Source: Paracoccaceae bacterium (lineage in GTDB: Bacteria > Pseudomonadota > Alphaproteobacteria > Rhodobacterales > Rhodobacteraceae). Taken from it: a stretch of 64,000 nt of DNA. Where the stretch lies: positions 29,186 through 93,185 of the forward strand of contig JALEGX010000145.1 of NCBI GenBank assembly GCA_022763485.1, given 5' to 3'. This document shows positions 8,924 to 17,794 of the stretch, one piece after another. Position numbers and translations under genes: made by a program. The notes below the pieces were generated by a model that saw nothing but the letters and a program-made list of their open reading frames with translations, was not told the origin of the DNA and made no database searches. Position 1 is the stretch's first letter; the number at the start of each line of letters is the position of its first letter.

Positions 8924-11254
8924 TCAATAGAATGCGATGTTCCCGGCATAATCCTCGACCGAGATCTCGATCAGCTCCAGCTCTCCGGGCTGCGCGGCCA
9001 GACTGGCCAGACACACGCCCGAGCTGTTGTCACAGCGCAGGAAGCCTGCCTGCTCCTGCCCTCCGACTTCGATGACATAAGAGGCCACCTGCCGCAGGCC
9101 GCTTTCGTCCCGTGCCTCGACCCGCACATCGATACGGTCGCCGCCCCCGCCCGGCCGGCTGACGTCGGCCAGCAGGATCTCTGGCGGATCCAGATCCAGC
9201 ACCGTCTGCAGCGTCAGAATCCGGATGTTGCCGACCGCGTCTTCTGCGACCAGCTCAATCGGGTTCGGCCCCGGCAGAAGCTCCAGATCCAAAGTGAAGC
9301 GCCCCTCGGTCAGCGCCACATCACCCCCGTTCAGCCGCAGTCGCGTTGCGTCCGTCACGCGGCCCTCCAGCAACAGCAGCTCATCCCCCGTCGCACGCGG
9401 CGGAGGCACATCCAGCGTCAGCTCGGGTGGGGTCTGATCGCGGATGACCGCAAAGGAGACCTGCCCCTCAACCGCGCCCTGTGGGGACAGGATCTCCATC
9501 CTGTAGTCCGCGCGCTCTTCCCGTGCTGGCACAGAGAAGCCGAACGCCCCGTTGGCGCCGGTCCGGGCCCGCAGAATTGCGTCCCCATCGGCCGTACGGA
9601 CCACAAGATCCGTATCAGCACCCGCGTCGCTGGTCCCGGACAGGGAAATCGTTTCCGACCGGGTGACATAGGCGTCCCCGACGCGGGGCAGCGCATCGGA
9701 AAGCGTGATCTGCACGCTGGACGCGGGGCGATAAACCACTTCTACGCGGCGGGACGTGATGTTCCCGGCGCGATCCGTGGACACAAGCTCCAGCGCATTC
9801 TGCCCCGGTACAAGGGACACCTGCGCCAGCAGCGAACCATCCGCTGCGGGCTGCACCCGCTGCCCGTTCAGCTTCAGCGTGACATCCGGTTCCGTTGCCG
9901 CCAACAGCTCCACCTGCGGGGCGCTGACCAGACTGCCAGTAGCCGGCGACAGGATCGCCAGATAAGGCGGGCTGTTGTCGGTGCGCATTTCAAATTCGCG
10001 CCGCGGGCTCCACTCGCCGGGTAGGCCAAGCTGATCCAGCGCCGCAACCCGCCAGTGATACCGCCCCGGCGGCAAGCCTGTGGCAACAAATCCGGTGTCG
10101 GGAATGCCCCATTCGGACACCTGCATCTGATTGAACCCAATGTCCCGCGCCACCTCCAGCCAATAGGCCTTGGCCCCGTCGAACGCGTCCCAGTCCAATT
10201 CCGCCGCCCCGTTGAACAACAACGCATCATCCGCGGGCGCGACCAAGGCGACACTTGTCAGAACCGCGGTACGCTCAGCCCGCTGGCCCGCCAGCACCAC
10301 CCCCTGATTTTCGCCGACCATGATTTTCCCCGCCCCGGTCTGGATCTCCAGATCCGGGGTGTCATAGTTCACGAAGCGAGCCCCGTTCTGATCGTTCTTG
10401 ATCCAGAAGTCCGACGATTCCGTCATGGTTTTGACGCCGGGCACGTCGATTTCGAAACTCGTATTGTCCGACAGCTGGTTGAGCAGCGCATAGAAATCCC
10501 CGTTGGCCAGCGACACTTTGGTCACTTCGCCACCGGTTAGCGGGTCCGACCGCATCCGCTGGATCGTCGCATTGGAATTCGCGTTGAGCCGCAGCCGCGA
10601 CAGGTCCCTGAAGGTGATCTGCGTGGTCGAGTTGGACAGCGTGCGCATCCGCTCAAACTCGACAAGGATATCATGCAGGCTGCGGTCCGACCACGAAGGT
10701 TCTGCGGGGGCACGCCCCTCGACATCGCCCTGAACATCAGACACGACCGCTTCCGCCGCGCGGTCCCGCTGGGCCTTGGAAATCTCAAGCGCTTCCGTGG
10801 CAAACCCTGTCGCGATGCTGGAGAAAGACACCACTTCGGACCATTCGCCGACCTCACGCTGCAGGACAGCCGTTTCACGATTTTCGATGGCTTGTCCGAT
10901 TTCGACCGGAGCAAAGATCCTTGCCCCTTCGGAATTGGCTTTCTGGATCACCTCAAGCGAGGCCTTCAGGGCAACATCAGCTGCCCGAACCTGTTGCACA
11001 GGCAATCGCAGAATGGCGCCGGGCACAAGATCGGCGGGAGAGGCAATTCCGTTGAGCCTCAGCACGACGGGCCACAGATCGGAATCCCCCAAGTGCTCGC
11101 CCACAACCCCGCGCAGCGTATCAGTGGCGCGGAACTCCACGGCAAGCAGAGGCGCGTTCAGGCTGTCCCCACGCGCAGCACCCGCCGAAAATGCCAGGAT
11201 CAGGCTTAACGACAGGCTCAAGAAACGTTCAACAATACCCCCAGTGCCAACCAC
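8924..11254 (-). CDS. LysM/FecR-domain secreted protein with Ig-like C-terminal repeats
   Basis: A 776-residue exported protein; the likely start is GTG 11254 with GGGGGA upstream. Residues 1-29 look like a signal peptide (FLSLSLSLILAFSAGAARG). A LysM-like segment (about 37-85, ending in LVPGAILRLP) suggests peptidoglycan contact. A FecR-type beta domain lies at about 220-320 (LRLNANSNATIQ ... EVTKVSLANGDFYALL). The rest carries repeated beta-sandwich segments resembling fibronectin or bacterial Ig-like modules (for example YHWRVAALDQLGLPGEWSP and repeated GNI ... VELVAEDAVGN patterns). In contrast to classical FecR, there is no sigma factor or TonB receptor nearby; the partners are a PKD protein and an adenylate cyclase. 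It is the first gene of that operon. Role inferred: cell-envelope anchored sensor or scaffold. Confidence 0.82.
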   Translation of the reverse strand: MVGTGGIVERFLSLSLSLILAFSAGAARGDSLNAPLLAVEFRATDTLRGVVGEHLGDSDLWPVVLRLNGIASPADLVPGAILRLPVQQVRAADVALKASLEVIQKANSEGARIFAPVEIGQAIENRETAVLQREVGEWSEVVSFSSIATGFATEALEISKAQRDRAAEAVVSDVQGDVEGRAPAEPSWSDRSLHDILVEFERMRTLSNSTTQITFRDLSRLRLNANSNATIQRMRSDPLTGGEVTKVSLANGDFYALLNQLSDNTSFEIDVPGVKTMTESSDFWIKNDQNGARFVNYDTPDLEIQTGAGKIMVGENQGVVLAGQRAERTAVLTSVALVAPADDALLFNGAAELDWDAFDGAKAYWLEVARDIGFNQMQVSEWGIPDTGFVATGLPPGRYHWRVAALDQLGLPGEWSPRREFEMRTDNSPPYLAILSPATGSLVSAPQVELLAATEPDVTLKLNGQRVQPAADGSLLAQVSLVPGQNALELVSTDRAGNITSRRVEVVYRPASSVQITLSDALPRVGDAYVTRSETISLSGTSDAGADTDLVVRTADGDAILRARTGANGAFGFSVPAREERADYRMEILSPQGAVEGQVSFAVIRDQTPPELTLDVPPPRATGDELLLLEGRVTDATRLRLNGGDVALTEGRFTLDLELLPGPNPIELVAEDAVGNIRILTLQTVLDLDPPEILLADVSRPGGGGDRIDVRVEARDESGLRQVASYVIEVGGQEQAGFLRCDNSSGVCLASLAAQPGELELIEISVEDYAGNIAFY

Positions 11255-11428
11255 GACACATGTCCCCCGGGTTGGTTCGCTAAAATACTGCTCGAAATTA
11301 CATCTATTCTTCGCGCTCCCTGACCATGGGGCAAGAAAAATCGCACTTTTTCAGGCTTTCGCTATCGGGATGACGCCGAATAACCTGCCAAAATCAGTGA
11401 TTGTTGCACGGGCAGAAACAGTAAGCCC

Positions 11429-11890
11429 CTATTCGGGGCGCACGGGTTGATTGTGCTTGATGCTGCGCAACACCACATTGGTCTGTGCGCTGGCAACGGC
11501 GGGCAAACGGAACAGAAACTCCTCCAGAAACCGGTTGTAGCTTTCCAGATCCCGGGTCAGGACGCGCAGGTGATAGTCGGCCTGACCGGTGGTGGCATAG
11601 CAGTCCTGAATGCGGTCATTGCGTTCCACGGCCTCAATGAACTCCACGATTTTTTCCGGGTCGTGCCGGGTCAGATGCACATGCACGATGGCCTGAAATC
11701 CCAGCCCCAATTTCGCCGGTGAAATGATGGCACCATAGCGCGTGATGATCCCCGCCTCTTCAAAGGCACGCACCCGCCGCCACAGGGCCGAAGCGGACAT
11801 GCCCACCCGTTCCGCCAGTTCCGCATTCGACAGCCGCGCATCCTGTTGCAGCAGGGTCAGGATTCGCAGATCGCGGTCATCCAGGATCAT
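11429..11890 (-). CDS. Lrp/AsnC family transcriptional regulator
   Basis: A 153-residue regulator. The N-terminal winged helix-turn-helix (about 4-63, LSNAELAERVGMSASALWRRVRAFEEAGII) is followed by an AsnC/RAM ligand-binding domain (about 68-145, FQAIVHVHL ... VLTRDLESYNRFLEEF). Length is typical for the family. It is divergent from the indolepyruvate oxidoreductase gene, so it probably regulates that gene in response to an aromatic or branched-chain amino acid (inference from context). The shared 150 bp intergenic region holds candidate binding repeats. Confidence 0.92.
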   Translation of the reverse strand: MILDDRDLRILTLLQQDARLSNAELAERVGMSASALWRRVRAFEEAGIITRYGAIISPAKLGLGFQAIVHVHLTRHDPEKIVEFIEAVERNDRIQDCYATTGQADYHLRVLTRDLESYNRFLEEFLFRLPAVASAQTNVVLRSIKHNQPVRPE

Positions 11891-12040
11891 TTCTGGACAA
11901 TCCGTTCATTAAATAGGCCATTTCTGGTTATTTCACCCACCATTTCGCAAAAGCTAGGAAAATCAGGAGAAAATTTTCACGCCAGATGGGTGAAACTGTC
12001 AAGACCCCGCGAACAGCACGTCAGCAAGGATACCTCAGCC
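11891..12040. promoter_or_regulatory. Divergent promoter region between Lrp regulator and indolepyruvate oxidoreductase
   Basis: This 150 bp gap must hold the promoters of both divergent genes. It contains an inverted repeat TTTCACCCA (11931-11939) and TGGGTGAAA (11987-11995), 47 bp apart, and a direct repeat ATTTCTGG about 30 bp apart near the regulator start. It is also unusually A+T-rich for this window. Lrp-type proteins often bind such spaced repeats and wrap DNA. Assigning these repeats as Lrp sites is inference. Confidence 0.4.
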
Positions 12041-15000
12041 ATGACCCGGCTCACCCATGATTTCACCAGCTACCAGTTGGACGACCGCTATGCCCGCACC
12101 ACGGGCCGGGTGTTCCTGACCGGCACCCAGGCGCTGACCCGGATCATGCTGGACCAGGCGCGCCGTGACCGCGCCGCCGGGTTGAACACGGGCGGCTTTG
12201 TCTCGGGCTATCGCGGTTCCCCGCTGGGGGGTGTGGATCTTGAGATGTGGCGCTCACGCGATCGGCTGAAAGCCAACAACATCACCTTCATGCCCGCCGT
12301 GAACGAGGATCTGGGCGCCACCGCCGTTCTGGGTGCCCAGCAGGCCGTTCTGGACCCCCATTGCGAGGTCGAAGGCCTGTTTTCCATGTGGTACGGCAAG
12401 GGCCCAGGCGTGGATCGGTCCGGGGACGCGCTCAAGCATGGCAACGCCTATGGGTCCTCCCCCAAAGGCGGTGTGCTGGTGGTGGCGGGGGATGACCACG
12501 GGTGCGTCAGCTCTTCGATGCCGCATCAGTCCGACGTGGCCTTCATGTCCTGGTTCATGCCAGTGCTGAACCCCGCCACCATCGATGAATTCCTGACCTA
12601 TGGCGAATATGGCTTTGCCCTGTCGCGCTATTCGGGTACCTGGGTCGGGTTCAAAGCGGTGTCCGAAACCGTGGAAAGTGGCCGTTCGGTCGAACTGCGC
12701 CCGGACCGTGCCTTTGCCCTGCCCGAACTGCCCGATTATCCCGGCGGGCTGCATGTGCGCCTGGCCGACCTGCCCAGCCCCGAAATCGAAACCCGCATCC
12801 AGGCCAAGATCAAGGCGGTGCGGGCATTCGCCGAGGCCAACCCGATTGACGAGCGGGTCTATGACATCGAGGACGCCAAATTCGGCTTTGTCACCACCGG
12901 CAAAGGCCATCTGGACCTAATGGAGGCGCTGCGTCTGCTGGGCCTGGATGAGGCCGCCTGCCGGCGCCTGGGCATCGACATCTACAAGGTCGGCATGGTC
13001 TGGCCGCTGGCGCGCCGCAACGCGCTGCGGTTTGTGCATGGCAAGAAAGAGGTGATGGTTGTCGAGGAAAAACGCGGCATCATCGAAAGCCAGTTCAAGG
13101 AGTATTTCTACGACTGGCCCGGCAACAAACCAGAAAAGATGGTCGGCAAATACGACAGCCACGGCGAGCCGCTGATCCCCTGGACCGGAGAGCTCAACCC
13201 GCTGATGCTGGCGCCGATCATCGCCAGGCGGCTCGACATTTTCTTCGCAGAAGAAAATCTGCCCGCCCGCGCCGCAGCGCTGGTGCAAACTCCGCCGCCG
13301 GTGCTGAACATTCCCGGCGCCACCCGCACGCCCTATTTCTGTTCGGGCTGCCCGCACAACACCTCGACCAAGGTGCCCGAGGGCAGCAGCGCCAAATCCG
13401 GCATCGGCTGTCACGTCATGGCCAGCTGGATGGACCGCGAAACCGCCGGATACGCCCAGATGGGCGGTGAAGGCGTGCCCTGGACCGTGGCCTCGCAGTT
13501 CAACGGCGGCAAACATGTGTTCCAGAACCTCGGCGAAGGCACCTGGTATCACTCCGGCTCGCTCGCCATTCGCCAGGCAGTCGCGGCGAACACCAACATC
13601 ACCTACAAGATCCTCTACAATGACGCGGTCGCCATGACCGGCGGCCAACCCGTGGACGGACCGGTCAGCGTGTCCGGCATCGCCCAGACCTGCCGCGCCG
13701 AAGGGGTCAGCCGCATCGCGCTGGTTTCGGACGACATAACCAAATTCACCCGCGCCGACTTCCCCGCCGGAACCACGTTCCACGACCGCGCCGAGCTGGA
13801 TACGGTCCAGCGCGAACTGCGCGAGGTCAAAGGCGTCAGCGTGTTGATCTACGAACAGACCTGCGCCACCGAAAAGCGTCGCCGCCGCAAGCGCGGCAAG
13901 ATGGAAGATCCCAAACGCTTCGCCTTTATCAACGATCTGGTCTGCGAGGGCTGCGGCGATTGTTCCGTGGAATCCAACTGTCTCAGCGTCGAGCCGGTGG
14001 AAACGCCCTTCGGACGCAAACGCAAGATCAACCTCAGCTCCTGTAACAAGGATTTCTCCTGCCTCAACGGCTTCTGCCCCTCCTTTGTCACGGTCGAAGG
14101 CGCCACACGGCGCAAACGCCAGCCCGCCGGGCTGGACATCGACGCGCTGACGCGGGATCTGCCCACCCCGACGCTGCCACCACTCACGGAGCCTTTTGAC
14201 CTGCTGGTCACCGGGGTGGGCGGAACCGGTGTGGTCACCGTGGGGCAGCTGATCACCATGGCCGCACATCTGGAGGGCAAAGGCGCCTCGGTGCTCGATT
14301 TTACCGGTTTTGCACAGAAATTCGGCACGGTCCTGTCCTACATCCGGCTCGCCGCTGGCCCCGATCAGGTGCATCAGGTGCGCATCGACACCGGCGCGGC
14401 GGATGCGGTGATCGGCTGTGATGTGGTGGTTAGCTCGGCGGCCAAGGCCTCGGTGCACTACCGCGACGGCACCCGCATGGTGCTGAACACCGCCGAAATG
14501 CCGACCGGAGACCTGGTGCTGCACCGCGATGCGCAGTTGAAAGTGGCTGAGCGTCACGCTGCCATTGCTGGCGTTGTGGGGGCCGAGAACCTCACCGGGT
14601 TTGACGCCAATAAGGTCGCCGAAACCCTGCTGGGCGATGCGGTGCTGGCCAATGTGATGATGCTGGGCTTTGCCTGGCAACAGGGGCTGGTCCCCGTCAG
14701 CCGCATGGCGCTGGAGCAGGCCATCGTGCTGAACGGCGTCGCCATCGACAAGAACAAGCTCGCCTTCGCCATCGGCAGGACGCTCGCCGCCGACCCCGCG
14801 CGCTTGTCCGGACATCTGACCGATACGCCTGAGGCCCCGGAGACCCTGGACCAGATGATCGCCCGGCGAGCCGACTTCCTGACTGACTATCAGGACGCCG
14901 CCTACGCCCGGCGCTACACGGATCGCCTCGCCACCCTGCCCGAGACCTTACGCGAAACGGCCGCCAAATCACTCTTCAAGCTGATGGCCTACAAGGACGA

Positions 15001-15430
15001 ATTCGAAGTCGCCCGGCTGCTTAGCGCGCCCGCCTTTGCCGACCGCCTGGCACAGGAGTTCGAGGGGGACTACAAGGTGAACTACCACCTCGCCCCGCCG
15101 CTTTTCTCACGCAGGAAAGACGCCCGCGGCCGCCCGCTGAAACGCGCATTTGGGGACTGGATGACGCCGGTGATGTCCCTGCTGACGCGCGGCAAATCCC
15201 TGCGCCACAGTGTACTGAACCCGTTTGGCTACCATTCCGAGGCGCGGATGCACCGTGAAACGCTGGCTTGGTACGAAGACCTGTTGACCCGCGCCACAAA
15301 TGCGGACGCCACCGAGGTCTGGCAGGAGATCCTGGCCCTGCCGATGGAGATCCGCGGCTACGGCCCGGTACGCGAAGACGCCATCGTAAAGGCCCGCAGG
15401 GCTGCTGAGGCGCTCCTGAAAACTGTGTAA
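12041..15430 (+). CDS. Indolepyruvate ferredoxin oxidoreductase, fused alpha-gamma type
   Basis: A 1129-residue fused enzyme that oxidatively decarboxylates indolepyruvate and other aryl 2-oxoacids to the acyl-CoA, passing electrons to ferredoxin. Order: N-terminal alpha-type region with thiamine-diphosphate binding (around residues 440-480, GIGCHVMASWMDRE), cysteine cluster for iron-sulfur centres (around 636-680, CEGCGDC ... NC ... SCNKDFSCLNGFC), gamma-type domain from about 720 (LVTGVGGTGVVTVGQLI), and a DUF6537-type C-terminal part. I chose ATG 12041 because AAGGA lies upstream and the protein then begins at the conserved N-terminus; the longer frame would run through the promoter region into the regulator gene. 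Fused forms of about 1150 residues are common in Proteobacteria. It takes part in degradation of aromatic amino acids. Confidence 0.94.
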   Translation: MTRLTHDFTSYQLDDRYARTTGRVFLTGTQALTRIMLDQARRDRAAGLNTGGFVSGYRGSPLGGVDLEMWRSRDRLKANNITFMPAVNEDLGATAVLGAQQAVLDPHCEVEGLFSMWYGKGPGVDRSGDALKHGNAYGSSPKGGVLVVAGDDHGCVSSSMPHQSDVAFMSWFMPVLNPATIDEFLTYGEYGFALSRYSGTWVGFKAVSETVESGRSVELRPDRAFALPELPDYPGGLHVRLADLPSPEIETRIQAKIKAVRAFAEANPIDERVYDIEDAKFGFVTTGKGHLDLMEALRLLGLDEAACRRLGIDIYKVGMVWPLARRNALRFVHGKKEVMVVEEKRGIIESQFKEYFYDWPGNKPEKMVGKYDSHGEPLIPWTGELNPLMLAPIIARRLDIFFAEENLPARAAALVQTPPPVLNIPGATRTPYFCSGCPHNTSTKVPEGSSAKSGIGCHVMASWMDRETAGYAQMGGEGVPWTVASQFNGGKHVFQNLGEGTWYHSGSLAIRQAVAANTNITYKILYNDAVAMTGGQPVDGPVSVSGIAQTCRAEGVSRIALVSDDITKFTRADFPAGTTFHDRAELDTVQRELREVKGVSVLIYEQTCATEKRRRRKRGKMEDPKRFAFINDLVCEGCGDCSVESNCLSVEPVETPFGRKRKINLSSCNKDFSCLNGFCPSFVTVEGATRRKRQPAGLDIDALTRDLPTPTLPPLTEPFDLLVTGVGGTGVVTVGQLITMAAHLEGKGASVLDFTGFAQKFGTVLSYIRLAAGPDQVHQVRIDTGAADAVIGCDVVVSSAAKASVHYRDGTRMVLNTAEMPTGDLVLHRDAQLKVAERHAAIAGVVGAENLTGFDANKVAETLLGDAVLANVMMLGFAWQQGLVPVSRMALEQAIVLNGVAIDKNKLAFAIGRTLAADPARLSGHLTDTPEAPETLDQMIARRADFLTDYQDAAYARRYTDRLATLPETLRETAAKSLFKLMAYKDEFEVARLLSAPAFADRLAQEFEGDYKVNYHLAPPLFSRRKDARGRPLKRAFGDWMTPVMSLLTRGKSLRHSVLNPFGYHSEARMHRETLAWYEDLLTRATNADATEVWQEILALPMEIRGYGPVREDAIVKARRAAEALLKTV

Positions 15431-15460
15431 TGTGTAACCGCCCTGAGCCCACGCCCGGTT

Positions 15461-15581
15461 ATGCGAGGCTCTGCCTCGCGCTCCGGAGTATTTTGACGAG
15501 AAGAAGAGCTGACGCGGGCTCATCCTCTTGCCCTAAATATCCCGGGGGTGAGGCCCCTTGAGGCCGAGGGGGCAGAGCCCG
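15461..15581. repeat. Composite palindromic intergenic repeat, copy A
   Basis: Begins with a 33 bp segment (15461-15493) identical to 58858-58890: a GCGAGGC-TCT-GCCTCGC hairpin followed by CTCCGGAG and TATTT. The 11-base ACGAGAAGAAG (15496-15506) is also shared. The right half is more degenerate than in copy B (AAATATCCCGGGGG, then a GGGC-AGA-GCCC hairpin). It fills the gap between the convergent indolepyruvate oxidoreductase and TetR genes and ends a few bases from the TetR stop codon. It probably works as a REP-like element and possibly as a transcription terminator. Confidence 0.8.
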
Positions 15582-15585
15582 CGTT

Positions 15586-16251
15586 TCAGGTCCAGAACCG
15601 CTGTGCGAAATCACGGAACTCTTCGGCCTCGCCAGGCAAAGGCTCACGTCCGGTGAACACCTTCAGATACTCCGGCACCATGGCGTTGCGGGTCTGCAAC
15701 GGCTCTTTCAGCTGCGCCATGTCATAGCCAAGCTGCATATAATACAGCACCCTTGCACGCGTCAGCGCCTCGAAAGACGGGTAGTCATAGCGTTCAAACA
15801 TCCGGGTCAGCGCATCCACGCGGCGCTGGTCGGAGCGGTCCAACACCGATTGCACCGGACCCGACCGCCGTCCCCATTCGCGCACGGCGAAATCGAGCGC
15901 GGTGTTGAACAGTTCAGGGTCCACCGTGCAATGGAACACGTTGCAGACCGCCGCCGTGATCGACGGCGCGTCCGCCTCGGCCATCTTGACGATGCCGGCG
16001 GTGTTCAGCTCTTCCCACTGCTTCAACAGCGCATCCAGCAGGTCCTGACGGGATTTGAAGTACCAGTAGAAGGAAGACCGGGACACGGCCATCCGTTCCG
16101 CCAGGGACAGCACCTTCACCTGCTCCACCCCGTCCGAGATCAGCACATCCATGGCAACGTTCAGCCAGTCATCCCGCGTGACCTTGATATTCCCGATCAG
16201 GGGTTCGGCTTCGGGGTCATCGCGATGCAGGACGGGCTTGGTCGTTGCCAT
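15586..16251 (-). CDS. TetR/AcrR family transcriptional regulator
   Basis: A 221-residue regulator. The helix-turn-helix lies around residues 25-70 (VLSLAERMAVSRSSFYWYFKSRQDLLDALLKQW), followed by a helical ligand-binding domain. The start at 16251 gives MATTKPVL and places the gene 13 bp after the MttB-like stop codon; the open frame upstream of it only shadows the neighbouring gene. It is the third gene of the operon with the GcvT-type oxidoreductase and the methyltransferase-like protein. It may therefore autoregulate this operon through the palindrome upstream of 20193 (inference). Confidence 0.9.
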   Translation of the reverse strand: MATTKPVLHRDDPEAEPLIGNIKVTRDDWLNVAMDVLISDGVEQVKVLSLAERMAVSRSSFYWYFKSRQDLLDALLKQWEELNTAGIVKMAEADAPSITAAVCNVFHCTVDPELFNTALDFAVREWGRRSGPVQSVLDRSDQRRVDALTRMFERYDYPSFEALTRARVLYYMQLGYDMAQLKEPLQTRNAMVPEYLKVFTGREPLPGEAEEFRDFAQRFWT

Positions 16252-16264
16252 GAAGGGCGGCTCC

Positions 16265-17794
16265 TCAGCTTTCAGGCGGGGCGCCTCCTTCCTCGGTGCG
16301 GCGCATGATGAAGTCGCGCAGAGCGGCGACCCGGTCCTCATCCTGCGGCGGAGGGGTGAAATTGTCCACAATGTTCTGCCAGACCCCCGTTGCCCGGTGG
16401 TTTGCATCCACGCTGCCACGTTCGGTCCAGGTGCCAAAGTTCGACCAATCCGCCACCACCGGCTCGTAGAACTGGGTCTGGTAGCGCTCCATCGTGTGGC
16501 TGGCCCCAAAGAAGTGACCCGAAGGCTGGACTTCGCGCAGCGCGTCCAACGCGATGTCTGCATCCGTGGCCGGGGTCCCGGCGCAGAGCTCGGCCACCAT
16601 CTGAAGCACCTCCAGATCGGTGATGATCTTCTCAAACGATACCGTCAGCCCCCCTTCCAGCCATCCGGCCGAGTGGATCACCACGGTCGCCCCCGCCATC
16701 AGACAGCCCCAGAGGCCAAACTGGCTTTCGTTTGCGGCCTGGGCGTCGTTGGTGTTGGCCGCGCTGCCCCCGGCGCAGCGCCAGGGCAGACCGACGCGGC
16801 GGGCAAGCTGCCCGGCCACCAGCGAGGCGGTGAAATGTTCCGGAGTGCCAAAGGCAGGCGCGCCCGATTTCATGTCCACATTGCTGGTGAATGTGCCATA
16901 GCAGACCGGCGCGCCGGGCTTGGTCAGCTGGGTCAGCGTGATCGCCGCCAGCGCCTCGGCGTGGCTGAGCGTCATGGCCCCCGCCACGGTGATCGGCGCC
17001 ATCGCCCCCATCAGCGTGAACGGGGTCACGATCGACATCTGCCCAGCGCGGGCAAAGTCGATCAGCCCCTGCGCCATGGGCATATCCAGCACGCGGGGCG
17101 AGTTGGTGTTGATGATCGTGTAGCAATGGCTCTGGCCGTGGAACTCCTCATCCGACAGCCCGCGGAAATCGCGGATCATTTCGAACCCGTCCATCACCTG
17201 CGGCGTGCCGCGGGAATAGATGAAGGGCACCTTGTCGCTGAGCAGAAGTTCGGTTTCCGTCATCGCGTAGTGGCGCAGATGCATGGGGATGTCCTGCGCC
17301 TCGACCAGCGGCGGCACCATCTGCAGCACGTCAAAGCTCTGCGTGATCTTCACCATCTCCTGAAAGTCGCGCAGAGAGCCGGGACGCCGCCCGCGCACCA
17401 GATCGGTGGCGTGTGGCGCGCCGGCGCCGGGCTGGAAGACAAGCGAGCCAAGCTCCAGCGTCAGATCGCGATGCCGCGCTCCGGCGCGCAGGTTGATGCG
17501 CTTCGGCGCGGTGGCGAGCGCAGCCTCCACCATCTCGCGACCGATGAACACCATCTCAGTGGCGTCATCCACCGTGGCCCCGCCAGCCAGAAACAGCTTG
17601 CGGGCCTCGGGCAGCAGCACCTTGATGCCCAACTCCTCCAGCACCGTCAGCGAGGCCTCATGCAGCGCCTCGATCCGGTCCTCGGTGAACGCGTTCATCG
17701 GTGGGAACGGGTTCTTCAGATTGCGGTAGTCGACATTGCGCTGCGGCGCTGCTGCCGCCTCGCGTGCGCGATCGCGTCCTCGTCTGCGGCTCAT
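16265..17794 (-). CDS. MttB-family (non-pyrrolysine) methyltransferase
   Basis: A 509-residue member of the trimethylamine methyltransferase MttB superfamily. The frame is open throughout, with no in-frame UAG for pyrrolysine. It therefore belongs to the non-Pyl branch; characterised members of that branch demethylate quaternary amines such as glycine betaine. Visible features are a C-terminal barrel region with runs such as PFTLMGAMAPITVAGAMTLSH and CAGGSAANTNDAQAANESQ. No corrinoid-binding protein is encoded next to it, so the methyl acceptor cannot be inferred directly. The start codon overlaps the stop of the upstream FAD/GcvT gene by 4 bp, so the two are translationally coupled and probably act on the same methylated amine. 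Confidence 0.88.
   Translation of the reverse strand: MSRRRGRDRAREAAAAPQRNVDYRNLKNPFPPMNAFTEDRIEALHEASLTVLEELGIKVLLPEARKLFLAGGATVDDATEMVFIGREMVEAALATAPKRINLRAGARHRDLTLELGSLVFQPGAGAPHATDLVRGRRPGSLRDFQEMVKITQSFDVLQMVPPLVEAQDIPMHLRHYAMTETELLLSDKVPFIYSRGTPQVMDGFEMIRDFRGLSDEEFHGQSHCYTIINTNSPRVLDMPMAQGLIDFARAGQMSIVTPFTLMGAMAPITVAGAMTLSHAEALAAITLTQLTKPGAPVCYGTFTSNVDMKSGAPAFGTPEHFTASLVAGQLARRVGLPWRCAGGSAANTNDAQAANESQFGLWGCLMAGATVVIHSAGWLEGGLTVSFEKIITDLEVLQMVAELCAGTPATDADIALDALREVQPSGHFFGASHTMERYQTQFYEPVVADWSNFGTWTERGSVDANHRATGVWQNIVDNFTPPPQDEDRVAALRDFIMRRTEEGGAPPES

Noticed and set aside
8859..9014. Upstream ATG for the PKD protein
   Set aside because: It would bury the signal peptide behind 52 residues and overlap the FecR gene by about 90 bp; the ATG at 8858 is better supported.
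12917..14815. 632-residue minus-strand open frame inside the indolepyruvate oxidoreductase gene
   Set aside because: Antisense shadow; the plus strand carries intact thiamine and iron-sulfur motifs.
16265..17794. Pyrrolysine-containing trimethylamine methyltransferase
   Set aside because: No in-frame UAG interrupts the gene, so the pyrrolysine type is excluded.
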